From: Rhodopirellula sp.
GTDB lineage: Bacteria; Planctomycetota; Planctomycetia; Pirellulales; Pirellulaceae
Assembly (NCBI GenBank): GCA_002690925.1
Contig: NZGD01000279.1
Location: 34,127 to 98,126 of the forward strand
Reading direction: 5' to 3'
DNA length: 64,000 nucleotides
The notes under the pieces are model-generated. The model searched no databases. It was not told the origin of the DNA and worked only from the letters and a program-made list of their open reading frames with translations. A program made the position numbers and the translations under genes. The stretch's first letter is position 1. Every line of letters begins with the position of its first letter. Positions 28,468-38,724 of the stretch are shown here, one piece after another.

Positions 28468-29889
28468 ATGGAACGTGCTACAAGAACGATGTCAAACCTC
28501 TGCCCGTCTACACGCCGCAACTTCCTCAAGTCATGCGGTGCAGGTATTGGCAGTGTTGCCATGACAGATCTACTTGCTCAAGAGAATTCTTCGATCGGTG
28601 AAGTGCCTCTTCATTTTCCTGCGAAAGCCAAGCATGTCATCCATCTTTTCATGAATGGGGGCCCCAGTCATGTCGACACTTTTGACCCTAAGATTGCCTT
28701 GGAGAAATATCATGGTCAAACAGCCCCCACTAAGAATCTTCGAACGGAGCGTCCGACGGGAAACGTTCTAAAATCACCGTACAAGTTCAAGCAGTACGGT
28801 GAATGCGGCCTTCCTGTGAGCGAAATCTTTTCACATACAGCGGAACATATGGACGATATCTGTGTGATCCGATCCATGCACGCCGACGTACCAAACCACG
28901 AACCATCGTTAATGCTGATGAATACTGGTGAATCACGTTTGGTACGACCAAGCATGGGATCCTGGATTTCTTATGGACTGGGCAGCGCCAACGAAAACCT
29001 GCCCTCCTTTGTCACCATGTGCCCAGGCGGATATCCGATCAAGGAGTCTCAAAACTGGCAGAATGCATTTTTACCCGGGAAGTACCAAGCGACGTACATC
29101 GACACGAGTGGACAACGAGTCGAAGAACTGATCGACCACATTCGAAACAACAGCGTCTCCGAGAGAGACCAACGCCAACAACTGGACTTACTCAAAGAAC
29201 TCAATCTCCAGCATTCCAGCGTCCGAGATGATGACGAACGCTTGGCTTCACGCCTCGAGTCTTTTGAATTGGCCTATCGAATGCAAAGCGAAGCCTCTAC
29301 GGCCTTCGACATACAGCAGGAATCTCTTTCAACTCGCAAGATGTATGGAAAGGGTGCATTTGCGAGGCAGGCACTGATCGCACGGCGTCTAGTCGAACGC
29401 GGTGTTCGATTTGTCCAACTTTACACAGGGGCTGGGCAACCTTGGGATAACCACGATGACCTCGCTAAAAGACACCGTGATGTCGCGCAGGGAGTGGATC
29501 AGGCCATTGGCGCTCTGTTGAGCGATTTGAAACGTACAGGGATGCTCGACTCAACACTTGTCTTGTGGGGAGGTGAATTCGGCAGAACGCCTGTGGTTGA
29601 GATGCCCAAGGAGGGCTCCAACCAGGGCAAGATGAACGGCCGGGACCACAATCACTACGGTTTCACCTGCTGGATGGCCGGAGGAGGCGTCAAAGGCGGG
29701 CAGGCGATCGGGTGCACCGATGAACTAGGTTTCCAAGCCGTCGAAAATCGCGTGCATGTGCATGACCTGCATGCCACGATCCTAAGATTACTGGGTTACG
29801 ATCACGAACGCCTGACTTACCGCTACGCCGGGCGAGACTTCCGACTAACCGACGTGCACGGCAAGGTCGTCGAAGATATTTTTTCCTAG
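28468..29889 (+). CDS. Tat-exported DUF1501 (sulfatase-like) protein
   Basis: 473 residues. The twin-arginine signal is STRRNFLKSCGAGIGSVA. The mature part follows the alkaline-phosphatase/sulfatase-like DUF1501 pattern (VIHLFMNGGPSHVDTFDPK near the start, VLWGGEFGRTPV and GRDHNHYGFTCWMAGGGVKGG near the end). It lies 119 bases downstream of the PSCyt1/DUF1553 gene in the pairing typical of planctomycetes. A second ATG seven codons in is equally possible as start. Substrate unknown. Confidence 0.9.
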   Translation: MERATRTMSNLCPSTRRNFLKSCGAGIGSVAMTDLLAQENSSIGEVPLHFPAKAKHVIHLFMNGGPSHVDTFDPKIALEKYHGQTAPTKNLRTERPTGNVLKSPYKFKQYGECGLPVSEIFSHTAEHMDDICVIRSMHADVPNHEPSLMLMNTGESRLVRPSMGSWISYGLGSANENLPSFVTMCPGGYPIKESQNWQNAFLPGKYQATYIDTSGQRVEELIDHIRNNSVSERDQRQQLDLLKELNLQHSSVRDDDERLASRLESFELAYRMQSEASTAFDIQQESLSTRKMYGKGAFARQALIARRLVERGVRFVQLYTGAGQPWDNHDDLAKRHRDVAQGVDQAIGALLSDLKRTGMLDSTLVLWGGEFGRTPVVEMPKEGSNQGKMNGRDHNHYGFTCWMAGGGVKGGQAIGCTDELGFQAVENRVHVHDLHATILRLLGYDHERLTYRYAGRDFRLTDVHGKVVEDIFS

Positions 29890-30128
29890 GGCACACTCGC
29901 ACGGCCCCAGCACACTCTCCCAACTTCAGCTCCAGTAAAGTTCTGTGCGATTCAGGATGCTGGTGTCGACCAAGCTGCTCTTGTCGTATAGAACGCACCG
30001 TGCCAGCGGCAAACTCCGTGTTGTGACTCAGCAGCGACACGGCATTATCCGTCCCGTTAACATCAACGTCTGCCAGTTCGAGATCCCCGCTCGAATTCAA
30101 AAACAAACACATCACAGGTACCTTGACC

Positions 30129-31433
30129 ATGCCAAGATTCATCTTCATTTTTGCTCTTCTGGCAGTCGTGACCAGTACGATCCTGCCGTCTCAACAAGCC
30201 AATGCCGACTGGCCGGCATTCCTAGGTGGCAAATCCCGCCCCTTGGCGGAGGATTTCGCGCCACCACTCAAGTGGACTCCTGATGAAGGGATCGAATGGC
30301 AATCCGAATTAACCGGTCATGGGCAATCCAGCCCGATCATCATTGCTAACCGTATCTACCTGACGGCGGTAGAAGGACCGATGAAAAACAACAACATTGT
30401 TTCGTGCCACAATCTGGCCACCGGCGAGCTGATTTGGAAGAAATCATTTCCCAGCAGTCTGCTTGTTGCCAACAATGTTTACACCAGTCGGGCAGCACCC
30501 ACACCGTCTGCAGACGACTCAGGTATCTTTGCCTTTTTTGAAAGCGGAAATCTCATCGCGTTGACGCCGGATGGTGAGGTGCGTTGGGAAAGAGATCTGG
30601 TCAAGGATTATGGAAAGTTCGTTGGCCGATTCGGCCTGGGAGGTTCGATTGCTCAACTTGAGAATCAAATATTCATCGTCGCTGACAATGATGGCCCTTC
30701 TTACATAGCAGGCTTTGACAAGGAGACAGGCGAGACAACCTGGAAGACTGATCGGGCAAGCCGAATTTCCTGGTCGTCACCGATGATAGTCAATATCGGG
30801 GGCAAAGATCAGATCGTGATTTCGTCCTCCGGGTCAGTGGACGGGTATGATCCTGAAAATGGAAAACTACTCTGGAACTACGACAATGTCGGTGGCAATA
30901 CGGTCCCTTCAACCATCGATGCGGGCCAAGGCACATTCTTGGTGGGTGCTTCTCCCGGCCGGAATGGCGAAGCATCAGAGGGAGCAAAAGAATCGAATCT
31001 ATTGATGAAAATCATTCCCTCGGATGACGGCTTCACTCCGGATGTCGTTTGGAAAAGCACCGATGCAACCAGTTCATTCGGGTCGCCAATCATATACAAA
31101 GGGCATGCATACTACACGAATCGTGCGGGAGTTCTGTATTGCATGGATGCAGTCACCGGTGAAACCAGATACACCGCGAGATTGGCAGACAGCAACTGGG
31201 CAACTCCCGTCGGTGTCGGCGAACATGTTTTCTTCTTTGGTAAAGACGGACGTACTTCGGTTGTGCAAGCGGGACCCAAAAAAGAGATTCTTGACGAGAA
31301 CCGACTATGGGCCTCGGCAGGTGGAGGTGGACCGGGTGGATTTGCAGGAGAGATCCAGTATGGGGTTGCTCCTACTCCAAACGGCTTCGTCGTCCGAACG
31401 GGTACCCAACTTTTCCTGATTGGCAAGCCATAG
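30129..31433 (+). CDS. Secreted PQQ-type beta-propeller protein
   Basis: About 434 residues from the ATG at 30129. A signal peptide (FIFIFALLAVVTSTIL) is followed by DWPAFLGG, the usual start of this planctomycete family. Blade motifs include CHNLATGELIWKKSF, IAGFDKETGETTWKT and YDPENGKLLWNYD. It is probably periplasmic, with no catalytic residues recognisable. It is a paralogue in fold of the gene at 9930-11228, and may be co-transcribed with the DUF1553/DUF1501 pair (gap 239 bases). It converges with the helicase gene at 31473. Confidence 0.82.
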   Translation: MPRFIFIFALLAVVTSTILPSQQANADWPAFLGGKSRPLAEDFAPPLKWTPDEGIEWQSELTGHGQSSPIIIANRIYLTAVEGPMKNNNIVSCHNLATGELIWKKSFPSSLLVANNVYTSRAAPTPSADDSGIFAFFESGNLIALTPDGEVRWERDLVKDYGKFVGRFGLGGSIAQLENQIFIVADNDGPSYIAGFDKETGETTWKTDRASRISWSSPMIVNIGGKDQIVISSSGSVDGYDPENGKLLWNYDNVGGNTVPSTIDAGQGTFLVGASPGRNGEASEGAKESNLLMKIIPSDDGFTPDVVWKSTDATSSFGSPIIYKGHAYYTNRAGVLYCMDAVTGETRYTARLADSNWATPVGVGEHVFFFGKDGRTSVVQAGPKKEILDENRLWASAGGGGPGGFAGEIQYGVAPTPNGFVVRTGTQLFLIGKP

Positions 31434-31467
31434 TCTGCCAACGACTGGCGAAAACGAAAGGCAGACT
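31432..31467. terminator. Inverted repeat between convergent genes
   Basis: AGTCTGCC (31432-31439) and GGCAGACT (31460-31467) form a perfect 8-bp stem with a 20-base loop. It overlaps the stop codon of the propeller gene and lies just beyond the stop of the AddA-like gene. Neither side has a U tract, so it is at best a weak bidirectional terminator. Confidence 0.4.
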
Positions 31468-31472
31468 CGACG

Positions 31473-34337
31473 TTAACCGGTGTTCGAGGCAACTGAAATT
31501 CTGCTATCGGAGCGCAAGTTGATCCTGACATGAACCGGGTGTTGAGCCGGATTTTCGGTCTCGCCCTCATCCTGTTGCAACGCCGCGTCTGCATCCGTTG
31601 CTGTATCCGCCCAACAAGCGACATCACCGTGCTCATACAGTAGAACATTGTTTTCCGTCGGATCCAGCTCACAACCAAGAGCGTGATAAACCAACGATGC
31701 ACCCGTTTTAACATCGAAGGCCGATTTTTTCGCTGGTTGCATAATGATATACAGCCCTTGCCGAGCTCGTGTCATTGCTACATACAACAAACACAAAGCT
31801 TCTGTCATACCACCGGCTGCCTGCGCGCCGAAGACACGTTGCCAGTGCCCCGACAAAAAGTGCCAGGCTTTCTGATTCAGGTAACGTGTCATTCCCTCAG
31901 GCGGCTCGCCAATTTCTTTGATGTCCGATACGGAGCTGCCCGAAGCTCGTGTCAGTGCACCGTCGAGTTCCGGCAATACAACGGCATCGAATTCCAAGCC
32001 CTTGGATTGGTGAACCGTCATGACTCGAACAGGTGCCATCTGCGGTCGTTCGACACGTTTTTCACGCACAAGCCTGACAAAGTCCCTGATTCTTGGAGCT
32101 GCCTGCATTTGATAACTGATCGCAAGGCGGGTCAGTTGCTTTAACCTCAGTGTTTCCCGCCCGTCACAGGCAGGTGCCAACACTCCGGCAAAAAACTCAA
32201 TCGATTCAGCCAGACCTCTTTCCTCAACCATATCTCGCACATAGTCAGGCCCAAATTCCGTTAACTCGCCCAGCGGCGTTGACCTAGCGTGAAATTCCCA
32301 GCGTCCATCGCCAGGATGCTCTGCCATCATCAGCGTGGACAGGATTGTTTCGACAGCTGCTGCATCGGTGAGCGGATTCCCTCCCTCCTGACTAACTTCA
32401 ACTCCAAGGTTTTCCAGCATAAAAATCAGCTGAGCCACACCACGATTGGTACGAGTCAGAATGCCAATGGACTTCCTTGGAGCGTTACGGTTCAGATCCG
32501 CAACTAGGCTGGCTGCGCGTTCATAACAGGCCTGCTGCCGCATCTCGCTATCTGAATTCTCGGGATTTGCAGAAGTCATCACCTGAACATGACCGGGCAA
32601 ATCTTGCTTGAAAGCCTTGTGTTCCGGAAACCGTCTGCAGAAGGTTTTCAACGCAGCTGCTTCATAAGTTGCCTTGCTGGTTGGATCAGCATCAACCACA
32701 TCTGCAATGGGGTGCCGCATTAGATTTTTGAAGGTTTGATTTACAACATCAACAATAACTTGACTGCTCCGATAGCTTTTATTCTGCTCAGTCTCGACCA
32801 CATCGGGTATCTGGTCGGCCACAGCGTCAAAAATTTCAGCCACGCCACCGCGCCAACCATAAATTGCCTGCTTGGTATCGCCAACACAAAAGAACGACTG
32901 CCGCACGGAACGCCCGTCCTGACCCTGGTCACTTGCTGTTTCCGGATTGGTCACTCGCATCGCGAGCGGTCGCAGCACCTGCCATTGTACCGGGGAAGTA
33001 TCTTGAAACTCATCCAACAGCACATGATTGATTGCTCCGTCCATACGATCACCCAGCAGTCTTTGATCCAACGAGGCGAATCGCGACGCGAGCCGAATGG
33101 ATACATCCTCAAATCCCAGCACTCGAGCAGACTGTTTCAGGTCTGTCACGTTATTATTGTAAACATCTAGCACCTTGCCTGTCGCGACATTCTGGCCTTT
33201 CAAAAGTCCCAGGACATTCGTGCGCACTGCTGCATAAAGTGTGTCGAACGCGCCATCAAGTTCCTCAGGAAATGGCGAGCGAAAGTACTTTACTTCCGTA
33301 TTCAATCTTCGTGCAGTAGCAATGTTTGCAATCAGAGTGTCGTCAGCAAGCGCAGCAAAGTCTTTCGCTTCAATTTGTTGCGCCAGCTTTTCCAGACGAG
33401 TCATCAAACGTTTCTGTGGTAACTGGACAGACCGCATAGCAGCCACAGATTCAGCGAGTTCCTTATCACTCGGCGCCTTCGGTGCTGCCAATTTCTCCCA
33501 TACTTCCAAACCACACTGGCGCTGTCCGCTATAGGCAGTATCGACAACCTGCAGCAATTCCCTTGCGATTGACCGTCGGTTCTCACCTCTCCCAAGCATC
33601 GAAAGAAGAGCCATCATTTCAGCTGGATCCAGCGTTGCAATGAGGGCATCAACCGCTTGTTCACGAAGCCAAACCTCCTCAATCTCATCCGTCAGACGCC
33701 ACGCTGGCGGCAGCCCCAATTCGAATGAAAATGACCTTGCCAATTGCGAAAAGAGACTGTCCAAGGTGCAAATACGCAGGCGGTGCACATTACGCAGCAA
33801 CTTGTCAAACATCTGCAGGCATGCAGAGCGAGGTAGCGTTGGTATGGCGACCTGTTCACGCAACGCTTCCAGGGCTGCTGGATCACTCTCATTGGCGGCA
33901 TGGGCAAGCGTCAATAGAACCCGATCGAGAATCTCGCCTGCTGCTTTTCTGGTGAACGTGGTCGCCAAAATCGACTCAGGCGGGGCACCCTGCAAAAGAA
34001 TCCGCATCAGACGAGCTGTCAGTTGATATGTTTTTCCCGTTCCAGCAGAGGCTCGCACCACAGTCGGCAACAACATCCCATCGCAAGCCACAACATCGTT
34101 CTCTTCCGAGTCTTCATCGGAAGAGAGCCCTTCTGCGAGAACCAAGGATTCCTTGGGGAGAGCTTTTTCACCGTGGTCATTGTTGGTTTCTTGCTCACCT
34201 GCAGATGCGTGCTTCATCGACGCCACTTGTTGATTCTGCAAACGGTCCCGATCGCCTCGCATTGATTCCCTCTGTTGAACAATGTCGCTACGCTTTGCAT
34301 TGACTTCACTTCCACCACTCTTTTTCGATTCACTCAT
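31473..34337 (-). CDS. AddA/RecB-like UvrD-type helicase without nuclease domain
   Basis: 954 residues. About 80 charged residues precede the helicase, then Walker A (RASAGTGKTYQL, ~93-104), motif II (LLDEFQDTS), motif III (GDTKQAIYGWRGG), motif V (VMTVHQSKGLEFDAVVL) and motif VI (YVAMTRARQGLY). It is an SF1A helicase expected to unwind broken DNA ends. After motif VI only ~90 acidic residues remain, with no D...DYK nuclease motif, so the C-terminal nuclease usual in AddA/RecB (~1150-1250 residues) is missing. The start overlaps the AddB-like gene by ATGA. Confidence 0.85.
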   Translation of the reverse strand: MSESKKSGGSEVNAKRSDIVQQRESMRGDRDRLQNQQVASMKHASAGEQETNNDHGEKALPKESLVLAEGLSSDEDSEENDVVACDGMLLPTVVRASAGTGKTYQLTARLMRILLQGAPPESILATTFTRKAAGEILDRVLLTLAHAANESDPAALEALREQVAIPTLPRSACLQMFDKLLRNVHRLRICTLDSLFSQLARSFSFELGLPPAWRLTDEIEEVWLREQAVDALIATLDPAEMMALLSMLGRGENRRSIARELLQVVDTAYSGQRQCGLEVWEKLAAPKAPSDKELAESVAAMRSVQLPQKRLMTRLEKLAQQIEAKDFAALADDTLIANIATARRLNTEVKYFRSPFPEELDGAFDTLYAAVRTNVLGLLKGQNVATGKVLDVYNNNVTDLKQSARVLGFEDVSIRLASRFASLDQRLLGDRMDGAINHVLLDEFQDTSPVQWQVLRPLAMRVTNPETASDQGQDGRSVRQSFFCVGDTKQAIYGWRGGVAEIFDAVADQIPDVVETEQNKSYRSSQVIVDVVNQTFKNLMRHPIADVVDADPTSKATYEAAALKTFCRRFPEHKAFKQDLPGHVQVMTSANPENSDSEMRQQACYERAASLVADLNRNAPRKSIGILTRTNRGVAQLIFMLENLGVEVSQEGGNPLTDAAAVETILSTLMMAEHPGDGRWEFHARSTPLGELTEFGPDYVRDMVEERGLAESIEFFAGVLAPACDGRETLRLKQLTRLAISYQMQAAPRIRDFVRLVREKRVERPQMAPVRVMTVHQSKGLEFDAVVLPELDGALTRASGSSVSDIKEIGEPPEGMTRYLNQKAWHFLSGHWQRVFGAQAAGGMTEALCLLYVAMTRARQGLYIIMQPAKKSAFDVKTGASLVYHALGCELDPTENNVLLYEHGDVACWADTATDADAALQQDEGETENPAQHPVHVRINLRSDSRISVASNTG

Positions 34338-37243
34338 GACTGCAGTTCCTTAGTTGAGGCGTCCACCTCATCCGCCAATCGCCGTGTGATTCCTGTCTGC
34401 AAAACCATGTCGTAATCATCATACTGCACACGCTCTTTCGTAGGCTCGAATTGTTCTGCCCAAATTCCGCGGACACATCCCTCAATGATCTCCACAGCCT
34501 CAGCCATTTGTTCCTCAGTAAAGTCAGCAATATTAATTTTCGTTTCGTCATCTTTTTCGCTGATATTGAAGTAACCCAACTCCACAGTACTTGGATCCTC
34601 CTTGATACCCAGAAAGGGCACCATCATGCGATACAGAGGCAATTGCAGATCAATCCATTGATAAACTCCATCCACTTTTTTGAGATGTTTCTTTTCCGGG
34701 CGGTGTCCGTGAGTTTTATAGTCAAGAATTGCATAGCGTCCTGTCTGTGCATGAAAATCGATTCGGTCAAACCGCCCTCGCAACCCCATCGTCATCCCAT
34801 CGACTTCAATCCCGGCGCCGTCACTCTCATTCACAGCAGCTTCCGACGCATGGATCGTCCATCCCTGAGCAATTCGTGCGGCCTGCTGCTTGGCAACAGC
34901 CTTGAGCCGACGTTCAGCTTGAGCTACTTGCAAGGTCACAGCAGAGGACACTGCGTTTCCATAATGTTCTGCGACGTAGCTATGAAGGTGCGACAACAAC
35001 GCCTCCTCGATCTTTCCCAGTTGCGTTTCATCTCGATCCGACGAATCACCAAACGTTTCCAATGCTCCATGAACCATGTCACCAAACTGATTCGCCGCTA
35101 ATTCCCCTGTAGCGTCATCCATTGGCCGGAGTTTCAATACATGCCGTAAGTAAAAGCGGTAAGGGCAATCAAGATAGTCACGAAACGCAGTGACACTCAT
35201 CGTTCGGACGCGTCCTTCCTTTCCTAACTTGGGCAACGCAGGAATTGCCAATGCCAGCCCATCCGTTTTCTGATCCCATTCATGTTGCACAACAATTGAA
35301 TCACGTTCCCCATCGAGAAGATTCCGGACCCTTCGAGCCGCATTAACAGGCTCAGTAGCAGCCAGCAGGCGACTGGGGGGGGTTGGCGTCTGATCTGCCG
35401 CACGGCGACCGACAATAAAACGGATGGACTTGCGAGAACACAACATGACATGCATGGCGTAAAGATCACGTGCATACCGCCGTTCATTGTCTGACATACG
35501 GAGCTTGCTACGCAGTGCCCCGGGCAAAAATGGATCACTCGTCACTGCACCGGGTACAAAAGGATGGTTGAGTCCCATGACTACCATCGCTTCCGAATCA
35601 TCCAAGGAAAGATCAAGCCACCCTAGAATCATGACATCATTGTCCCCGCGTTGATCAGATACACGAGCATCAGCAAGACGCCCAGAAAGCATCTCCAATG
35701 CAGCTGAACCTGACACAATCAAGTCGAGACCTGCGTTAAGATTTTCGAACCGCTGCGTCAACCGCTTGACCGTTTCAAACGCTCGTTGTGTTCGCGTCAG
35801 CGTACCGAACACGACATCCGAGTCAGCCTCCTGCAATTCATGCCCAGAGGAGCCAGCACTGTCAACTTGCACGTCTGTCTCGTCGGCATTGTTACTCTTC
35901 TCCTCGCCGTACAAGACTTCCAGCCACGATTCAATCACACGACTCCACTGGGCAATCGAGCGATCTGCGCTCGTAAACTCGACGAGCCAGTCTTCGACAA
36001 CATTCAACACTCGACTCGCCATAGGGTAGGCTTTCACAGCCCCAGGAGAGAGAGCATTTCGTGTTTTGATAGGGTAGTGATTGGACAGCAGTCGATCCAA
36101 TTCGATCAACCAATCTGACGTATTGCCCTCACCCAATCGCTTGGTAATGTAACGCGCAACGTCGGCATGCCTCACCAGAGATGCAAGAGACTGCCAGTTT
36201 CGTCGTTGCAAGAACGTCGAAGTCAAATTCAAAAGACGCCCAACAGCTGTTTGAGAAATTGGCCATCCCAGATTTCGGGAAGTGCCCAATCCACACCCCC
36301 GCAACTCAATTTCAACGGGGCCAACCTGCGACTCATCAGTTACTCCAACAGTAACCTGGTCGATTGAGAATTCATCTCCAAGATCAGCCAAAGACACAGT
36401 AACCGCCATCGCTTGCTCAGCCACATCGCCGGCACTGAGCAATTGTTCGTCCTGTAGTGGAAGGCAATGTTCTAGCCAGCCTTTCGTTTCAACACAACCG
36501 AATTCATCAAAGCGGCGTGAATCACTTTCTGGCGCGGCAACCAGTGAAATCAGTTCCTCATCCTGCGCACGCAGCATGGCAACCATTGCATTACTCAGGT
36601 CACTCGTCCCCACCAGAACTACCTTGCCCTGCGCGTGGCAAGCACCTTGCAACACCGCTTCCCGCCTTGCCCAATGTGGATCGCAAACGCCCGCCTCGGA
36701 GAGAACGAGAAGGTATTGATCAAACAGTCCGCTCAAGAGTTCCCAACGTCGCTTTTCTGAATCGGTCTCCGTCACATCCACAACACTACGAAATGTCATT
36801 TCATTGGCAGAGAGATCCTCGTGCAGACGCCTCATGGTCGAGGCAAGATCTAACCATGCCCCAATCGGCTCAGGAGCAGGAATGACTGGAAACAGCGGTT
36901 TCAGGTCATCAGGATGCTTGGCCCGCAGCACACTGGCCCAAGCCAACGTTTGCTCGAGCTCCAATGCAACCGGAATTTCGTGTGTGTGCAAGAACTCCGC
37001 CAATTGCCCAATGGTAATGATCTTGGGAAGCGAATACTGCAAGCTGTGTGAAACCATTTCATGACGCAAAAGTTGCTTGAAACGCTGCACACCTCGAGAA
37101 GACGGCAGCACGCAAATCGTGCTACTCAGATCACAATCAGTCTTGACTGAGAACCTCTGCCGCAGAAAGCTGGCAGCACGCGGAAGCAAGGGAGCGTCCC
37201 AACCCAGATAAACAGTTTCACAGGAAGTCGAAAAGAGTTTCAC
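34334..37243 (-). CDS. AddB-like PD-(D/E)XK nuclease subunit
   Basis: 969 residues. The N-terminal two thirds resemble the inactive helicase-like AddB/RecC scaffold (no Walker A is visible). The C-terminal ~280 residues are a PDDEXK_1 nuclease: VTAFRDYLDCPYRFYLRHVLKL, the conserved His in FGDMVHGALE, and the catalytic Asp and Lys in GRFDRIDF...YAILDYKTHG. The iron-sulphur cysteines that normally close the domain (C..C.....C) are absent; the matching stretch reads VQYDDYDMVLQTG. It forms an operon with the helicase subunit by a 4-base overlap. Together they probably process double-strand breaks. Confidence 0.8.
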   Translation of the reverse strand: MKLFSTSCETVYLGWDAPLLPRAASFLRQRFSVKTDCDLSSTICVLPSSRGVQRFKQLLRHEMVSHSLQYSLPKIITIGQLAEFLHTHEIPVALELEQTLAWASVLRAKHPDDLKPLFPVIPAPEPIGAWLDLASTMRRLHEDLSANEMTFRSVVDVTETDSEKRRWELLSGLFDQYLLVLSEAGVCDPHWARREAVLQGACHAQGKVVLVGTSDLSNAMVAMLRAQDEELISLVAAPESDSRRFDEFGCVETKGWLEHCLPLQDEQLLSAGDVAEQAMAVTVSLADLGDEFSIDQVTVGVTDESQVGPVEIELRGCGLGTSRNLGWPISQTAVGRLLNLTSTFLQRRNWQSLASLVRHADVARYITKRLGEGNTSDWLIELDRLLSNHYPIKTRNALSPGAVKAYPMASRVLNVVEDWLVEFTSADRSIAQWSRVIESWLEVLYGEEKSNNADETDVQVDSAGSSGHELQEADSDVVFGTLTRTQRAFETVKRLTQRFENLNAGLDLIVSGSAALEMLSGRLADARVSDQRGDNDVMILGWLDLSLDDSEAMVVMGLNHPFVPGAVTSDPFLPGALRSKLRMSDNERRYARDLYAMHVMLCSRKSIRFIVGRRAADQTPTPPSRLLAATEPVNAARRVRNLLDGERDSIVVQHEWDQKTDGLALAIPALPKLGKEGRVRTMSVTAFRDYLDCPYRFYLRHVLKLRPMDDATGELAANQFGDMVHGALETFGDSSDRDETQLGKIEEALLSHLHSYVAEHYGNAVSSAVTLQVAQAERRLKAVAKQQAARIAQGWTIHASEAAVNESDGAGIEVDGMTMGLRGRFDRIDFHAQTGRYAILDYKTHGHRPEKKHLKKVDGVYQWIDLQLPLYRMMVPFLGIKEDPSTVELGYFNISEKDDETKINIADFTEEQMAEAVEIIEGCVRGIWAEQFEPTKERVQYDDYDMVLQTGITRRLADEVDASTKELQS

Positions 37244-37860
37244 GCGTTTCTATTACCCTCGTTTAATTGCCACGGTCAGTTTTTTCCAAAGCTCATTTCC
37301 TCAACCCAGCGTTCCAGACCGACGTTCCAGACCGACGTTCCAGACCGACGAACCACACCGACTAATGCGGGCAGTCTTACCGCGATTCCCTCAAACCGAT
37401 CCTCTGGGCTGACCAAGTCACACAAAATACCAGCCACATCATTCAAACGAGAATCATATCCGAGATGCCTCGGTCAGTTACACTCCCAAACAAAAAGCCT
37501 CGGTCAGACTTTTGACACGTCTGGTCAGTGGAACGTAGAAACGGGAAATTTGCACACCTTCTCACGCATTTCTCACCTCATTGCGGCCCATGCCTGAACC
37601 AACAGAAATCAAGTCCAACTCAAATAGCTTATCAAAGCGAACATGACTGGAGCACTATCCTCACTCACCCCCTGAAAAGAGGGAAATGACGAGTCGGAAA
37701 ACCAGCAGGATCATAGAAATTGATCTGGTTTGGGAAAAGCTAATGGCTGTACTGAATTTATCAGCGACGATGTGCCGATACTAAAATCGGAAAGTGTCTG
37801 TGGAAAAGTGCATGCGCACAGAGTCCATGGAAATCGGTATGCGCACGGAGGCGCGAAAAA
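37244..37860. other. Intergenic region with short repeats
   Basis: About 617 bases between the divergent addB-like and TIGR03546 genes. It holds the 13-bp tandem repeat at 37311-37362 and the direct repeat GCCTCGGTCAG around 37465-37500. Minus-strand frames that run into this region from the TIGR03546 gene are shadows. Promoters for both neighbours must be here but I cannot place them. Confidence 0.5.
37311..37362. repeat. 13-bp tandem repeat, 3 perfect plus 1 degenerate copy
   Basis: GTTCCAGACCGAC is repeated exactly at 37311-37323, 37324-37336 and 37337-37349; 37350-37362 is a changed copy (GAACCACACCGAC). It lies 70-120 bases upstream of the addB-like start. Confidence 0.88.
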
Positions 37861-38724
37861 ATGCTTTTTTGGATCGTAAAACTTGCCAACAGCGTGCGTC
37901 GAGCGATCGAGGGGCGTAGATACCCGCATCAACTCGCATGGGCAGTATCGTTGGGGCTGTTGCTGGGTGTTGTACCGCATGGAAATTTGCTTGCATTCGC
38001 CTTGGTGATTCTCGTTCTGTCGCTGAAGATCAATCATGCGATGGCAGGTCTGACCGCAGTTTGCGTGACTTTTCTCGCGGTGTACCTCGATCCGTATTCC
38101 CATGAAGTTGGCACCTTCATCCTGACTCATCCGCAACTGCAGCAGGCTAGCCAAACGGCATGGAGCCTTCCATTTATTCCGTGGACGGATCTCAACAACA
38201 CGATTGTAATGGGCAGTTTCGCGATTGGTCTGACATCAGTCGTCCCGATTTTCCTGATCACCTATCCAATCTTTCGTCTTGTCGCTCCGCCCGAGAACAG
38301 CGGTGAGCAGAGCAGCACAAGCCCCATGCTAACTGCAAGATCCAAACATCAGGAAAGTGCACACCAAGTGGTTTTGATAAACCACGGGCAAACCGTGGCA
38401 AAGCAAACTAGCCACTCACCTTCAATGAGCACCCAACCCCACTCCAACGTTTCCCAACCAACACCACGTCAAATTTCCACCGGTGTTTCAAAGGGACAGG
38501 CCGACGAGCCGGTTGACTTCATCGAAATTGAACCCGAGTCAACCGAGGAACCGCAAGTTGCAATTGAAACACGCATCGATGTCATTCGAATGACAAATCA
38601 CAGCGATGCACCGGAACAGAAAGCAACGCCTGAGAAAAGACCAAATGATTCGGAACCAATGGACGAAGCGTTGAACTATTTGCTTCGGCAACTGCGTGAC
38701 TCTCAGCAAAGGAAAGCAGCATGA
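37861..38724 (+). CDS. TIGR03546-family membrane protein
   Basis: 287 residues. The first ~160 residues match the TIGR03546 family: RRYPHQLAWAVSLGLLLGVVPHGNLLA, then hydrophobic segments to LITYPIFRLV, with about four membrane helices. The rest is a polar Ser/Gln/Pro-rich tail. Function unknown. The family is generally found next to TIGR03545 genes, as here: the stop overlaps the next start by ATGA, so the products are probably partners in the inner membrane. Confidence 0.8.
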   Translation: MLFWIVKLANSVRRAIEGRRYPHQLAWAVSLGLLLGVVPHGNLLAFALVILVLSLKINHAMAGLTAVCVTFLAVYLDPYSHEVGTFILTHPQLQQASQTAWSLPFIPWTDLNNTIVMGSFAIGLTSVVPIFLITYPIFRLVAPPENSGEQSSTSPMLTARSKHQESAHQVVLINHGQTVAKQTSHSPSMSTQPHSNVSQPTPRQISTGVSKGQADEPVDFIEIEPESTEEPQVAIETRIDVIRMTNHSDAPEQKATPEKRPNDSEPMDEALNYLLRQLRDSQQRKAA

